A stretch of 64,000 bases of DNA, from contig NZ_AQRA01000006.1 in the NCBI RefSeq assembly GCF_000626715.1, positions 124,001 to 188,000 of the forward strand, given 5' to 3'. The notes beneath the pieces are model-generated. The model had not been told where the DNA came from. It did no database searches and worked only from the letters and a program-made list of their open reading frames with translations. This document shows positions 38,107-48,354 of this stretch, in pieces. Numbering within the stretch: the stretch's first letter is position 1; each line of letters opens with the position of its first letter. The position numbers and the translations under genes were made by a program. Origin of the DNA: Aquimarina atlantica (GTDB taxonomy: Bacteria; Bacteroidota; Bacteroidia; Flavobacteriales; Flavobacteriaceae).

Positions 38107-38703
38107 ATGAAACCAAATTATTATGTACATGAAACTGCCGTAATAGATGATGGGTGCGATATTGGTATCAATACCAAAATATGGCATTTTTCTCATATTA
38201 TGACAGATTGTAGTATAGGTGAGCATTGTAATATTGGCCAAAATGTAGTAATCTCTCCACAAGTTATTATCGGAGATAATGTGAAAATACAGAATAATGT
38301 ATCTGTATATACAGGTGTTACTTGCGAAGATGACGTGTTTCTGGGACCGTCTTGTGTATTTACCAATGTTGTAAATCCCAGAAGCGGTGTAAATAGAAGA
38401 GGGCAATATAGCAAAACAAACGTAGGTAAAGGAGCAACCATCGGTGCAAATGCAACCATAGTTTGCGGTCATGATATTGGTACATATGCTTTTATTGGTG
38501 CAGGAGCTGTTGTAACCAAGAATATAAAACCATATGCACTTGTGGTAGGAAATCCGGCAAAACAAATTGGCTGGATGAGCGAGTATGGGCATCGTTTAGA
38601 ATTTGATAAAGAAGGTATTGCCGTTTGCCCCGAAAGCAATGAAAAATATAAATTAGATAATCAACAAGTTTTTAAAACACAACCTGTCAAAAAGGAATTT
38701 TGA
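38107..38703 (+). CDS. Hexapeptide-repeat acetyltransferase (WbpD/WlbB-like)
   Basis: A 198-residue left-handed beta-helix protein with repeated hexapeptides ([61 protein letters not shown]) and the conserved [11 protein letters not shown] tail. Closest family type: acetyltransferases acting on UDP-2-acetamido-3-amino-2,3-dideoxyglucuronate (WbpD, WlbB), giving the diacetamido sugar. The oxidoreductase for the preceding step is the next gene, which supports the assignment. A trimer is expected, with acetyl-CoA as donor. Confidence 0.85.
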   Translation: MKPNYYVHETAVIDDGCDIGINTKIWHFSHIMTDCSIGEHCNIGQNVVISPQVIIGDNVKIQNNVSVYTGVTCEDDVFLGPSCVFTNVVNPRSGVNRRGQYSKTNVGKGATIGANATIVCGHDIGTYAFIGAGAVVTKNIKPYALVVGNPAKQIGWMSEYGHRLEFDKEGIAVCPESNEKYKLDNQQVFKTQPVKKEF

Positions 38704-38778
38704 TTCCTAAAATGTACCCCTAGAATTCTTTACGATCAGATACGTGATTAAATATCTAAAAGTGTAATTAAAAAATAC

Positions 38779-39750
38779 ATGATGATGAAAAAAAACTTTG
38801 CATTGATTGGCGCAGCAGGTTATGTGGCTCCAAAACATCTTAAGGCTATTAAAGAAACAAATAATAATCTTCTGGCTGCACTAGATAAATTTGATAGTGT
38901 AGGAGTATTGGATAGTTATTTCCCAGATACTGATTTTTTTGTAGAATTTGAACGTTTCGACAGACATCTCGAAAAACTCAAAAGAAGAAAAGGGATTGTA
39001 TTAGATTATGTAAGTATTTGTACGCCAAACTATCTACACGATGCCCATATAAGAATGGCGCTTCGCAGAGGGGCCAATGCAATCTGCGAGAAACCTCTCG
39101 TTTTGAATCCCTGGAACATAGAACCACTCATTGAGATTGAAGGAGAGTGCGAAAGAAAAGTAAATACAATTCTGCAGTTACGATTACACCATAGTATTGT
39201 AGCTCTTAAAAAAATGGTTGATGAAGGGCCCAAGGATAAAATATATGATATAGATCTTACCTACCTTACCTCTAGAGGGAGTTGGTATAATAGCTCCTGG
39301 AAAGGAGAAATTGGTAAATCAGGAGGAATTGCAACCAATATCGGAGTTCATTTTTTTGATATGCTACTTTGGATATTTGGAGGAGCAACAGAAAACATTG
39401 TACACAAACATGATCTTTATAATGCCTCTGGATATTTAGAACTAGAAAAAGCACGTGTGAGATGGTTTCTATCTATAGATTATAAAAATATACCAGAATC
39501 TGTTAAAATGAAAAACCAAAGGACATATCGTTCTATTCTTGTTGACGGAAAAGAAATTGAATTTAGCTCTGGCTTTACAGAATTACATACCAAAAGTTAT
39601 ATAGAGATTCTAAACAATAATGGTTTCGGATTGGTAGATGCAAAACCATCTATACAATTAGTGCATGATATTAGAAACGCAGAATTAAGCCCGTTAAGAG
39701 GAGAATATCACCCTTTTCTAAATAGGTCGAAAAAATTACAGTATACCTAA
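38779..39750 (+). CDS. WlbA/WbpB-like Gfo/Idh/MocA sugar dehydrogenase
   Basis: A 323-residue NAD(P)-dependent oxidoreductase. The Rossmann start FALIGAAGYVAPKHLKAI and the sugar-nucleotide signature FERFDRHLEKL, VSICTPNYLHDAHIRMALR, EKPLVLNPWNIEPL and ILQLRLHHSIV match WlbA, which oxidises C-3 of UDP-N-acetylglucosaminuronate. The lysine of EKPLVL is the expected catalytic residue. The pathway continues by transamination (no aminotransferase here) and N-acetylation (previous gene). A start two codons later (ATG 38782) is equally possible. Confidence 0.87.
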   Translation: MMMKKNFALIGAAGYVAPKHLKAIKETNNNLLAALDKFDSVGVLDSYFPDTDFFVEFERFDRHLEKLKRRKGIVLDYVSICTPNYLHDAHIRMALRRGANAICEKPLVLNPWNIEPLIEIEGECERKVNTILQLRLHHSIVALKKMVDEGPKDKIYDIDLTYLTSRGSWYNSSWKGEIGKSGGIATNIGVHFFDMLLWIFGGATENIVHKHDLYNASGYLELEKARVRWFLSIDYKNIPESVKMKNQRTYRSILVDGKEIEFSSGFTELHTKSYIEILNNNGFGLVDAKPSIQLVHDIRNAELSPLRGEYHPFLNRSKKLQYT

Positions 39751-39808
39751 TTTTTCAGTACAAGATTTGACTTTAAAATTTGGTTACTTTATATAAAAAC
39801 AACTACTC

Positions 39809-41251
39809 GTGAGTATTTTGAAAAGAAAAACAACTATTGGATTAGTGTGGAGTAGTATTGATAAGTTTTCAACGTTAATGATACAATTCATTTTGGGTAT
39901 TGTATTAGCAAGAATACTTATGCCAGAAGACTACGGCCTTATCGGAATGATAGCAATTTTTCTTGCAATATCTCAGTCCTTAGTAGATAGTGGGTTTTTT
40001 ACAGCATTGGTACAGAAAAAAAATGTAAACAATAATGATTACTCTACAATATTTTTCTTTAATATCATTGTAGGTTTTATACTATATGGCATTTTATTTA
40101 TTGGATCAGGTTTTATAGGAGATTTCTATGAAACACCAGTTCTTGTCGATATTATAAAAGTTATAGGAATCAATATTATAATCGTATCTACGACCATTGT
40201 TCATAGAGCATTTCTTACTACCAAAATTGATTTCAAAACATTGGCCATAATAAATATTGTATCTGCATTACTAGGAGGAATTGTAGGTGTTTACCTGGCG
40301 GTTAATGGATATGGTGTCTGGACCTTAGTGTATCAAACCATTGTAAGAAGCCTATCGATTGCAATCCTATTGTGGATCTTCAATCAATGGAAACCTAGTT
40401 TGATTTTTGATAAAGAATCTTTTAAGGACCTTTTTGGATTTGGCTCTAAACTAATGATTTCTGGATTACTTAAAATATTTTTTAAAAACATTTATCTTAT
40501 TATAATCGGTAAAATCTATAAAGCAGAAGAACTGGGATATTTTACTAGGGCCACTTTATTTAAACAAATCCCAGAAACTCTGGTAACCACGATTCTTCAA
40601 AGTGTTACTTTTCCTGTTTTGGTAAAAGTAATAGAGGAAGACTCAAAAGTTAAGAATCTTTTAGAGCGAAGTGTCAAACTTACAGGTTTCCTATTATTTC
40701 CTATTATTACTGCACTTATATTTTATGCTAAGCCTATTATTTTGGTTTTAATTACAAGTAAATGGTTACCAACTGTTATTTTACTTCAGATATTATCATT
40801 AGAAATTATTTTTCATCCGTTACAATATATCAATCTTAATTTTCTGAATGCCAAAGGAAGGTCTGATTTATTCTTAAAATTAGAACTCGTAAAAAATGTG
40901 CTCACTATTGTTGCAATTTTGGTGACCTATAAGTTTGGATTGATTCCGTTAAGTATTGGATATGTTTTGGTTTCTTTTTTAGGGTTTTTTATTAACTCAT
41001 ATTATACCCAAAAGTATATTGATTACTCAGGTTTTGATCAATTAGTAGATCTTCTTCCGTACCTGTTAGTTAGTACAGTAGCTACAGGGATAGGTTTTTT
41101 TATTAGTGAAATATTTAGCAGCCATTTAATTCAACTCATCACAGGGGTAGGAATAAGTTTAGGGATATACTATGTACTATCCTATATGCTGAAGTTTAAA
41201 GAATTGATTGAAATTAAAAACCTTATTACTAACAAGATAACGATAAAGTAA
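39809..41251 (+). CDS. Wzx-type oligosaccharide flippase
   Basis: A 480-residue polytopic protein with about 12-14 hydrophobic helices and the MOP-superfamily opening LKRKTTIGLVWSSIDKFSTL, RILMPEDYGLIGMIAIFLAI. It should flip lipid-linked repeat units from cytoplasm to periplasm. The GTG start at 39809 fits the conserved N-terminus; no better upstream ATG exists. It is in the middle of the polysaccharide locus, 58 bp after the WlbA-like gene. Substrate specificity cannot be inferred. Confidence 0.9.
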   Translation: MSILKRKTTIGLVWSSIDKFSTLMIQFILGIVLARILMPEDYGLIGMIAIFLAISQSLVDSGFFTALVQKKNVNNNDYSTIFFFNIIVGFILYGILFIGSGFIGDFYETPVLVDIIKVIGINIIIVSTTIVHRAFLTTKIDFKTLAIINIVSALLGGIVGVYLAVNGYGVWTLVYQTIVRSLSIAILLWIFNQWKPSLIFDKESFKDLFGFGSKLMISGLLKIFFKNIYLIIIGKIYKAEELGYFTRATLFKQIPETLVTTILQSVTFPVLVKVIEEDSKVKNLLERSVKLTGFLLFPIITALIFYAKPIILVLITSKWLPTVILLQILSLEIIFHPLQYINLNFLNAKGRSDLFLKLELVKNVLTIVAILVTYKFGLIPLSIGYVLVSFLGFFINSYYTQKYIDYSGFDQLVDLLPYLLVSTVATGIGFFISEIFSSHLIQLITGVGISLGIYYVLSYMLKFKELIEIKNLITNKITIK

Positions 41252-41270
41252 TATTAAAAAATCTAAAAAG

Positions 41271-42101
41271 ATGAAACAAATCATAAAAAAAATAATATCA
41301 GGAATACTCAATGGTATTATGGCTTTGATTCCGGGAAAAAACCGTAAAGCATCTTTTTTAGGATGGATTAGTAGGATATTAGAAGACCCTAATAATCAAG
41401 TAGAATATGATGCAGATTATGATATGTATTGGTTAAAAAATGGAGAGCAATATCTTTATTTGGTACAACAGCCATATTTCAATTTTAGTAAAAAGAAACT
41501 TTATCGAAGCATTGAACGAATAGCTTGTCAATATTATACTCCTAAAAAAGGAGATGTAATTGTCGATATTGGAGCAGGAATAGGAACAGAAACGTTATTC
41601 TTTGATGAGAAAACAGAAAATGAAGGTAAAATATATTCTATCGAAGCGAGTAGGGCAAGTCATCAAAAACTTGTAGAATTATGTGCTAAAAACCAAATTA
41701 AGACTTCCGAAAATTTAAACCTGGCTATTACTGATAGTAATCAAAAATTGTGGATTGAAGAAACAAATAATTATCAAGTTGATTACATAAATAAAGAATC
41801 CAAAGGTATAGAAGTAGATGGGATCACATTAGATCATTTTGTAGAAGAAAACAATATAACAAATATTGATTTTCTTAAGGTTAATATAGAAGGATCCGAA
41901 CTACAAATGATAGAAGGTATGGAAAATGCAATCAAGATTACTAAGAATGTTGCCATCTCCTGTCATGATTTTCTTTTTGATGATGACCGGCAGATTAAGA
42001 TTAAAATGTCAAAATTCTTAAAAGCTAATAATTTTCAGGTTTCCTATAATCAAACGGGACATCAGATAATAGACAGCTGGATATATGGAAAACAGCTATA
42101 G
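41271..42101 (+). CDS. FkbM-family methyltransferase
   Basis: A 276-residue protein whose class I methyltransferase core begins with the SAM-binding motif VDIGAGIGTETLFF (~98-111) and has the acidic YSIEASRASHQKLVE loop and VDFLKVNIEGSELQMIEGM. The FkbM family O-methylates sugars and other products. It ends one base before the start of the next gene (TAG then ATG), so translation is probably coupled. A likely role is methylation of the repeat unit. Confidence 0.87.
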   Translation: MKQIIKKIISGILNGIMALIPGKNRKASFLGWISRILEDPNNQVEYDADYDMYWLKNGEQYLYLVQQPYFNFSKKKLYRSIERIACQYYTPKKGDVIVDIGAGIGTETLFFDEKTENEGKIYSIEASRASHQKLVELCAKNQIKTSENLNLAITDSNQKLWIEETNNYQVDYINKESKGIEVDGITLDHFVEENNITNIDFLKVNIEGSELQMIEGMENAIKITKNVAISCHDFLFDDDRQIKIKMSKFLKANNFQVSYNQTGHQIIDSWIYGKQL

Positions 42102-43193
42102 ATGAAAATTGTACATGTCATATCATCCCTGGATATTGGAGGAGCAGAAAATTTTGTTGTTCAACTTGCCAATGAACAATCAAAATCAGATAATGTGTCT
42201 ATCATTGCTTTAAGAATAACAGATCCCAATAAAAATTATATTGATAAAATAAAAAAAGGAGTTCATCTACACCAATTGGGTTGGACCAAAAAGTATAGTA
42301 TAAAACAATTTATTAATCTATACATTCTCTTGGGTAAATTAGCTCCCAAAACCATTTTTGTACACTTACATAATCCGTTATATTATGTTTACGGAATCTC
42401 AATATTAAAACCTAAAATATCGTACGTACATACCATTCATAGTAGTTTCGAAAATTGGAAATTAGTACTTGGGTATTTAAATAAACTTCGTTTTTTAAAC
42501 AATAGAATTTTACATGTATGTGTTGCCCCAACTATTTATAAGGATCTCAAGAAAAATTTACCAAAACTGAAGTCAACAGTTATACCTAACGGAATAAAAA
42601 GCCATTACCCAGAAAGAGCAGCAAGCGAAATAAAGACATTTTGGAATAGTTTTTCAATACAACCACAAGAAGGGCAACGTTTTCTGGCAATAGGAAATAT
42701 AAATCGCCATAAAAATTATAAACTATTATCCTTAAGTTTTGGAGAGGTCTATACAAAATATCCAGGGGCTATGTGTATTCAGATAGGACGTGAGACAGAT
42801 ATGATTCTGGTTGACGAACTGAAAAGAATTAACACTCCCAATGTATTCTTAGCAGGACCCAAAAAAAGTGCAGCAGACTTTTTGCTAGATGCAGATGCCT
42901 TGATTGTAAGCTCTGCCCAGGAAGGTATGCCTATCGTAATTCTAGAAGCTTTATCAATGGGTGTTCCTATAATTAGTACTCCGGCAGGAGGAATTAAAGA
43001 TATTATTATAGATGGTTATAATGGATTTCTTATCGAGGATTTTGAAGTGCCCTCATTAACATCAGCTATTCTAAAATTTATTGAATTATCACAGGCTGAT
43101 AAAAAAATAATGGCCGCTAATGCCAAATCATGTTTTGAAGACTGTTACGAAATACAAAAGGTAAATCAATCTTATCAAAGTAAATCTGCATAA
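42102..43193 (+). CDS. GT4-family glycosyltransferase
   Basis: A 363-residue GT-B enzyme. The N-terminal half opens HVISSLDIGGAENFVVQLA; the C-terminal nucleotide-sugar half has AIGNINRHKNYKLL and the retaining GT4 motif DADALIVSSAQEGMPIVILEALSMGVP (in two blocks; E-x7-E). The donor and acceptor are unknown. Its last base is shared with the next start (TAATG), so the genes are tightly linked. Confidence 0.92.
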   Translation: MKIVHVISSLDIGGAENFVVQLANEQSKSDNVSIIALRITDPNKNYIDKIKKGVHLHQLGWTKKYSIKQFINLYILLGKLAPKTIFVHLHNPLYYVYGISILKPKISYVHTIHSSFENWKLVLGYLNKLRFLNNRILHVCVAPTIYKDLKKNLPKLKSTVIPNGIKSHYPERAASEIKTFWNSFSIQPQEGQRFLAIGNINRHKNYKLLSLSFGEVYTKYPGAMCIQIGRETDMILVDELKRINTPNVFLAGPKKSAADFLLDADALIVSSAQEGMPIVILEALSMGVPIISTPAGGIKDIIIDGYNGFLIEDFEVPSLTSAILKFIELSQADKKIMAANAKSCFEDCYEIQKVNQSYQSKSA

Positions 43194-44602
43194 TGTACTG
43201 GACAAAGAGAAATACTAATGTTATCATGTTTTTTACAGTAGGAATACTGTTACTACATGTAGTGATATTTCCAGACTACATCATGCCATTGCCTATTCTG
43301 TTTGCTGGTTTTGGAACCATTATTCTTTTTGCTACGGGTTTGCAATATTATTCTCACTCCTGGGAAAAGAAAGATAATTTTATACAAAGAATTTTCCTTC
43401 ACAGTTTTATATATCGCCTCATTTCAATAGGAATCCTATATCTACTTACCATGCTCTATGATCCAGCAAACTTACCGATGGAAATAGCAGCATCAGATTC
43501 CTGGAGCTATCATTATTCTGGATCAATAGTAGCAGATGCAATAGAAGATGGAAGACATATATTTGGTGCATTATCCGGTTTTTGGAAAAATGAATCTGAT
43601 TATGGATTCTCTATTATTATCGGTTTTTTCTATTTCATTTTTGGAAAGAATATTTTAATTATAAAAATTTTCAATGCAGTACTGGGTAGTATCACGGTGA
43701 TAAGAATTTATCAAATAACCAGAATTTCTTATGATGAAAAAAGAGCTCGTATGGCAGGAATCATTACAATGTTAATGCCAGCATTGTTATGGTTTACAGG
43801 TTTTTTGTTAAAAGAAACATTAATGATATTTCTGATTGTAAATATTGCTTATCTAACACAATTAATCATCATACAAAGAAAATTTAGAGTCCTATATTCA
43901 TTACTTATTCTACTTCAGTTCGGGATACTTTTTTATTTCAGAGTAATATTAGCTCCCTTACTAATCTTTTGTGTACTAATACAGATTCTGTTCTATAAAA
44001 CGTCTAATAAAAATTATAAAATGTCGGCTGTATTTATTTCAATACTGTTTATCGTCGGAAGTTTTTTTGTAATGAAAAAATTGGGAATGGATAAGCATGT
44101 AGAGATAGCAATAGAAGCAAGTAAAGATCAATTTGGGAATGAGTTAAGTAATACTTCTAAACAGAGAGGAATAAATTATACAGCGGCTCTTGTAAGTCCG
44201 CTTTTAATTGCAGGAGCAATCATTACTCCTTTTCCTTCATTATTAGATTTTGAGGAGGCACAATTAGGGATTTACTCACATTTTCAGAATGAAATTGTAA
44301 GAAATTGCCTATACTTTTTTGTATTTCTAGGATTGTATAATGCTTATAAAACCAAAAATAGAAAAGTCATTTTTGTTGGAGGATTTTCTATACTATATAT
44401 TATAATTCTTGCTGCATCCGGAATATCATTTCAGGATCGATTTCAAATACTATCGCTGCCATTTTTAATCATTTTTATGGCAGATGGTATTGCTACAAAA
44501 TATCCCAAACGTAATCAGCATTGGTTAAGCTATCTAACATTCATTTTTGCAGCAATATTGATGTGGAATTTATTTAAACTATCAAATCGCGGACTATTAT
44601 AA
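43193..44602 (+). CDS. Polytopic GT39/PMT-like membrane protein
   Basis: A 469-residue integral membrane protein with roughly ten to twelve helices. A periplasmic loop after the second or third helix carries ASDSWSYHYSG with D102, resembling the catalytic aspartate loop of PMT/ArnT-type GT-C transferases; the segment FGKNILIIKIFNAVLGS and YDEKRARMAGIITMLMPALLWFTG (split) are also typical of that group. It may transfer a lipid-linked sugar or serve as the Wzy-like polymerase, which is otherwise missing from this locus. The first role is the better guess. The start overlaps the previous stop by one base. Confidence 0.65.
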   Translation: MYWTKRNTNVIMFFTVGILLLHVVIFPDYIMPLPILFAGFGTIILFATGLQYYSHSWEKKDNFIQRIFLHSFIYRLISIGILYLLTMLYDPANLPMEIAASDSWSYHYSGSIVADAIEDGRHIFGALSGFWKNESDYGFSIIIGFFYFIFGKNILIIKIFNAVLGSITVIRIYQITRISYDEKRARMAGIITMLMPALLWFTGFLLKETLMIFLIVNIAYLTQLIIIQRKFRVLYSLLILLQFGILFYFRVILAPLLIFCVLIQILFYKTSNKNYKMSAVFISILFIVGSFFVMKKLGMDKHVEIAIEASKDQFGNELSNTSKQRGINYTAALVSPLLIAGAIITPFPSLLDFEEAQLGIYSHFQNEIVRNCLYFFVFLGLYNAYKTKNRKVIFVGGFSILYIIILAASGISFQDRFQILSLPFLIIFMADGIATKYPKRNQHWLSYLTFIFAAILMWNLFKLSNRGLL

Positions 44603-44614
44603 ACAGGAAAAGCT

Positions 44615-46384
44615 ATGAGTGACTTTATACTATTTCATAAAAAGCTGATATCTAAATCAGAGAAAAAAAAATTACTCAGGTTAACCTCTAACTGGTATTT
44701 GTCATTTACCAGTACAAGCTTTTTTGAATATAATATTGGAAAATTTAAAGTAATAGTTGTTGGCGATTATATAGGTTCTATCGAAGAAGTTTTTAGTGTT
44801 AATGATTATGAAATTGCTAAGCTTAAGGGGCATTTTTATGCTATTGTAGCCAAAGAGAATTCTATAAAAATATACAATAGTTTCTTTAGCATGCTACCAA
44901 TTTATTATACAGAGAATGATTGCTTAATATCATCATCACTACAGTTAATTAAAGAGCACCTTACTACAAAACCAGAAATAGATAAAAAGTTTATTTTAGA
45001 AAACCTTTTGTTTAACTATGGCTTTTTTAATAGGACGTTATATAAAAATATCAACTTGCTTCCCTGTCATTCTTTTATTACTTTAAAAAATGATAAAATT
45101 ACGGTTACCAAACATTTTGATATTTCCAGCTTGTTTGTTCCGTATCCAAAAGGAGGTAAAAAAACGGTAGATCAGTTAAGTAATCTATTCATAGAGACCG
45201 CAAAACAATATTTTCCGAAAGAAGAATTTGATATTGCATTTACAAGTGGTTTCGACGGAAGAACGCTAGTGAGTTGTGCTACATATCATCATCAAAAATT
45301 TAGGACATTTTCTTTTGGTAAGCTAGGAAATGATGATGTAAGTATCCCTTTGGCTAATGCTAAAACTCTAAAAATACCGTATCAATATTTTGACCTTGGG
45401 GCAACCGAATATATAGCATTAGAATATTATCAAAATGCACTAGAATATACCACATCGGGTTATCTGGGGAATGGATTTTTATACCCTCATTTTTTATACA
45501 GTACAAAAAAGGTTTCAGAAAACTCAAAATATTTGCTGTCTGGAGCAGGAGGAAGCGAATTGTTTAGAGCATTACATTCTGCCGGTGCAGTCACTTCAGA
45601 AACATTGACAAATATCTTTAGAATACAAAACGAAGAAGAATTAGCAGACATTATAAAGAATGCAGAACCTCTTCGCGTTTTAAATTCATCTGCATTTACT
45701 GTAGCATTAGACGAACTTATCGAGGAAATTATAGAATACAAAAAATCTCTTCCTCAGGATATAACAAGGAATCAACAATTTTACATTTTTGTATTCGAAG
45801 AAATCTTTAGAAAATTCTTTGGGCAGTGGATCACGCTACAGCAAAAATACGTTTCGGTTAGAACACCATTTCTTGATTATAATTTTGTGAAAACATTGCT
45901 TACTACGAAGTATGGAGGAGCTAATAATGACTTTTTTACAGATAATCCTATAAAAAGAATGAAAGGTCAATACCTGTATACCGATATCATAAAGAAGACG
46001 AATCAACAGATTTATACCCAGATAACAGGAAAAGGATATCGCCCTATAGATGTGAGAGATCCTAAGTATATTCATAATATTATTCTTCCGTTTTTAAAGA
46101 AAAAACTACTTAAAAAAGTTACAAAAACCAATTTAGACAATCTGGGTATTATTTCTGGGGTCAAAGCAAATGAGAAAGAATTACGTTTGATCATAAATAG
46201 CGATCAATCACTTTTTGATAATACACAATTAAATACAATGTTTACTGATTTATCTCCCTATACACCAGAAAAATACCGAGATACATTATTAATGTCTTTA
46301 TCGATACTACACAATATGTCTAATCATTCTATTTCACCAAAAATACACACCTATGAAGTCTATAATAGTATTAATGGATTATAA
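44615..46384 (+). CDS. Asparagine-synthase-like amidotransferase without glutaminase cysteine
   Basis: A 589-residue protein with the asparagine synthase architecture. The N-terminal half (~1-180) resembles the class II amidotransferase fold but has no cysteine at residue 2 (MSDFIL), so it cannot use glutamine in the normal way. The ATP-pyrophosphatase loop is degenerate: FTSGFDGRT (209-217) instead of SGGxDS; a second motif LLSGAGGSELFR (307-318) is kept. It should still activate a carboxylate as an acyl-adenylate, with an amine from elsewhere. It overlaps the ATP-grasp gene by 32 bp. Function unknown; amide decoration of the glycan is my inference. Confidence 0.78.
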   Translation: MSDFILFHKKLISKSEKKKLLRLTSNWYLSFTSTSFFEYNIGKFKVIVVGDYIGSIEEVFSVNDYEIAKLKGHFYAIVAKENSIKIYNSFFSMLPIYYTENDCLISSSLQLIKEHLTTKPEIDKKFILENLLFNYGFFNRTLYKNINLLPCHSFITLKNDKITVTKHFDISSLFVPYPKGGKKTVDQLSNLFIETAKQYFPKEEFDIAFTSGFDGRTLVSCATYHHQKFRTFSFGKLGNDDVSIPLANAKTLKIPYQYFDLGATEYIALEYYQNALEYTTSGYLGNGFLYPHFLYSTKKVSENSKYLLSGAGGSELFRALHSAGAVTSETLTNIFRIQNEEELADIIKNAEPLRVLNSSAFTVALDELIEEIIEYKKSLPQDITRNQQFYIFVFEEIFRKFFGQWITLQQKYVSVRTPFLDYNFVKTLLTTKYGGANNDFFTDNPIKRMKGQYLYTDIIKKTNQQIYTQITGKGYRPIDVRDPKYIHNIILPFLKKKLLKKVTKTNLDNLGIISGVKANEKELRLIINSDQSLFDNTQLNTMFTDLSPYTPEKYRDTLLMSLSILHNMSNHSISPKIHTYEVYNSINGL

Positions 46385-47408
46385 AGCAAAATTTGGATCT
46401 AAACATTTTGATACTCCTTATCGTAGTGGGATGGATAAAGATAAGCTATCCGACTATTTTTATGATATGGGATTTCGGTTGTCGTATACCTATTTCAATG
46501 AAATTAACCTGAATGAGAATACTTTTAAAGGTAAAGATGTGATCTATACTTCTTCAGAAGATATTGGGTATAAGTATAAATCCTATATAGAAGATATGAT
46601 ATATGCATTAGAATTATCTGGCGCAAATGTAATTCCTGCGTACAAGCACTTAAGAGCTAATAATAATAAAGTTTTTATGGAGCTTATGAGACATTTCGAA
46701 GACTTGACAAATAATATTAATGCGCAGGTTTATGGTTCTATGAAAGATCTTTTGATGCATTTGGATAAGATCACTTATCCTGTTGTTTTTAAAACTTCTG
46801 AAGGTGCCTCGGGAACGGGAGTTTGCCTAATAAAATCTGAAAGAGAATTAATCACTAGAGTCAAGCAAATAAATCAGCGTAATTATCGTAGTGACTTAAA
46901 AGATTACGGAAGATCTCTCAAACATAAAGGATACATAAGAGAATCTCTATACAGGCAAAAATTTATACTACAAGATTTTATACCAAATCTGCAGAACGAT
47001 TGGAAAATCTACATTTTTGGAGAAAAATTATATGTATTTAAAAGACCATTATTAAAAGGACGTGGTATTAAAGCCAGTGGTGGTGGATATGATAATTATT
47101 TCTATGGATTAGAAGCCGAAGCACCCGATGGCCTTTTTGATTTTGCACAGGAAATCTATACAAAAATGAATGTCCCTCATATCTCTATTGATATCGTATT
47201 TGATGGAAGCGAATTTTATCTAATTGAGTTTCAGTCCCTCTATTTTGGCACAGCAGGAATTCCTTATTCTGAAGGATATTTTACCAATAAAAATGACAAC
47301 TGGGAATTTGTAACCAAAAAACTAGAAGTAGAGAAAGTATATGCAGATAGTATCGTGCAATATTTAGAGAATAAGAATGTAAAAACAGAACCGATATATC
47401 ACAGCTAA
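46353..47408 (+). CDS. ATP-grasp ligase-like protein
   Basis: A 351-residue protein of the ATP-grasp superfamily. The nucleotide-binding loop is VVFKTSEGASGTGV (144-157), the lid strand includes ILQDFIPNLQNDWKIYIFG (205-223), and the metal-binding carboxylates are D280 and E292; the usual asparagine after E292 is replaced by Q294 (LIEFQ). The N-terminal region (YALELSGANVIPAYKHLRANNNKVF, in two blocks) recalls RimK-type and related amino-acid ligases. Its first 32 bases overlap the asparagine-synthase-like gene, so the two are co-translated. Substrates are unknown. Confidence 0.75.
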   Translation: MKSIIVLMDYKAKFGSKHFDTPYRSGMDKDKLSDYFYDMGFRLSYTYFNEINLNENTFKGKDVIYTSSEDIGYKYKSYIEDMIYALELSGANVIPAYKHLRANNNKVFMELMRHFEDLTNNINAQVYGSMKDLLMHLDKITYPVVFKTSEGASGTGVCLIKSERELITRVKQINQRNYRSDLKDYGRSLKHKGYIRESLYRQKFILQDFIPNLQNDWKIYIFGEKLYVFKRPLLKGRGIKASGGGYDNYFYGLEAEAPDGLFDFAQEIYTKMNVPHISIDIVFDGSEFYLIEFQSLYFGTAGIPYSEGYFTNKNDNWEFVTKKLEVEKVYADSIVQYLENKNVKTEPIYHS

Positions 47409-47436
47409 TAATTAAACAATAATCTTTTTAATAGAA

Positions 47437-48354
47437 ATGGATGTACTTTTTGTAAGTAGCGGAAATACAAAGAATGGAATATCTCCTATTGTTTTTAATC
47501 AAGGTAATTCTCTGATTGAGCTGGGACATGATGTTTCTTTCTTTACAATTAAAGGTAAAGGGTTTAGTGGATATCTAAAACATGTTTTCATACTAAGAAA
47601 ATTTCTGAAACGCCATTCTTATGATATCATTCATGCACACTATTCTCTTAGCGCCATAGTTGCAGCTTTGGCAGGAGGAAAACCATTAATAGTATCTCTA
47701 ATGGGGAGTGATGTAAAAGCTTCCTTTTTGCTAAAATATCTGATCAGAATATTCAATTTCTTTTTCTGGAATAAGATTATCGTAAAATCTCTGGATATGA
47801 AAACATCTTCTGGTATTAAAACAGTAAATATCTTACCTAATGGGGTAGATTTTAAAAAATTTAGACCGTTTTCTAAAAAAGAAGCTTTAGAAATTACACA
47901 ATGGGATCCTAATAAGCGACACATTCTTTTTGCAGCAAATCCCAAAAGAAAAGTAAAAAATTATGAGTTGGCAAAAAGCGCTTTCGAATTACTTGATCAT
48001 GAGGATATAGAGTTACAATCGCTTATCGATATTCCTAACACGCAAATGCCTGCTTATTTTAATGCTGCAGATGTAATCATTCTTACAAGTTTTTGGGAAG
48101 GATCTCCCAATGTAATTAAAGAAGCCATGGCCTGTAATTGTAAAATTGTAGCTGTTAATGTAGGGGATATAAAAGAAACTATTAGAAATACGCCAGGATG
48201 TTTTGTCACTGGTTTTAATAAAACAGAGATAGCGAATAAAATTGATAAAGCACTACAATATCCTAAAAGAACAGAGGGTAGAATTCGTATTTCTCACCTG
48301 GATTCTGAAGTTATCGCTCCTAAACTAATATCCATTTATAAAGAAGCTTTATAA
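47437..48354 (+). CDS. GT4-family glycosyltransferase
   Basis: A 305-residue GT-B enzyme, short for the family. It has the acceptor-domain block IIHAHYSLSAIVAALAGGKPLIVSLMGSDV (split) and the C-terminal retaining motif ADVIILTSFWEGSPNVIKEAMACNCKIVAVN (split; E-x7-E). The stop overlaps the start of the FemAB-like gene by one base. The donor is unknown; the acceptor is probably the growing lipid-linked unit. Confidence 0.88.
   Translation: MDVLFVSSGNTKNGISPIVFNQGNSLIELGHDVSFFTIKGKGFSGYLKHVFILRKFLKRHSYDIIHAHYSLSAIVAALAGGKPLIVSLMGSDVKASFLLKYLIRIFNFFFWNKIIVKSLDMKTSSGIKTVNILPNGVDFKKFRPFSKKEALEITQWDPNKRHILFAANPKRKVKNYELAKSAFELLDHEDIELQSLIDIPNTQMPAYFNAADVIILTSFWEGSPNVIKEAMACNCKIVAVNVGDIKETIRNTPGCFVTGFNKTEIANKIDKALQYPKRTEGRIRISHLDSEVIAPKLISIYKEAL

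Noticed and set aside
38053-38592. 179-codon minus-strand frame over the acetyltransferase
   Set aside because: Cysteine/isoleucine-rich shadow of the hexapeptide-repeat gene on the other strand.
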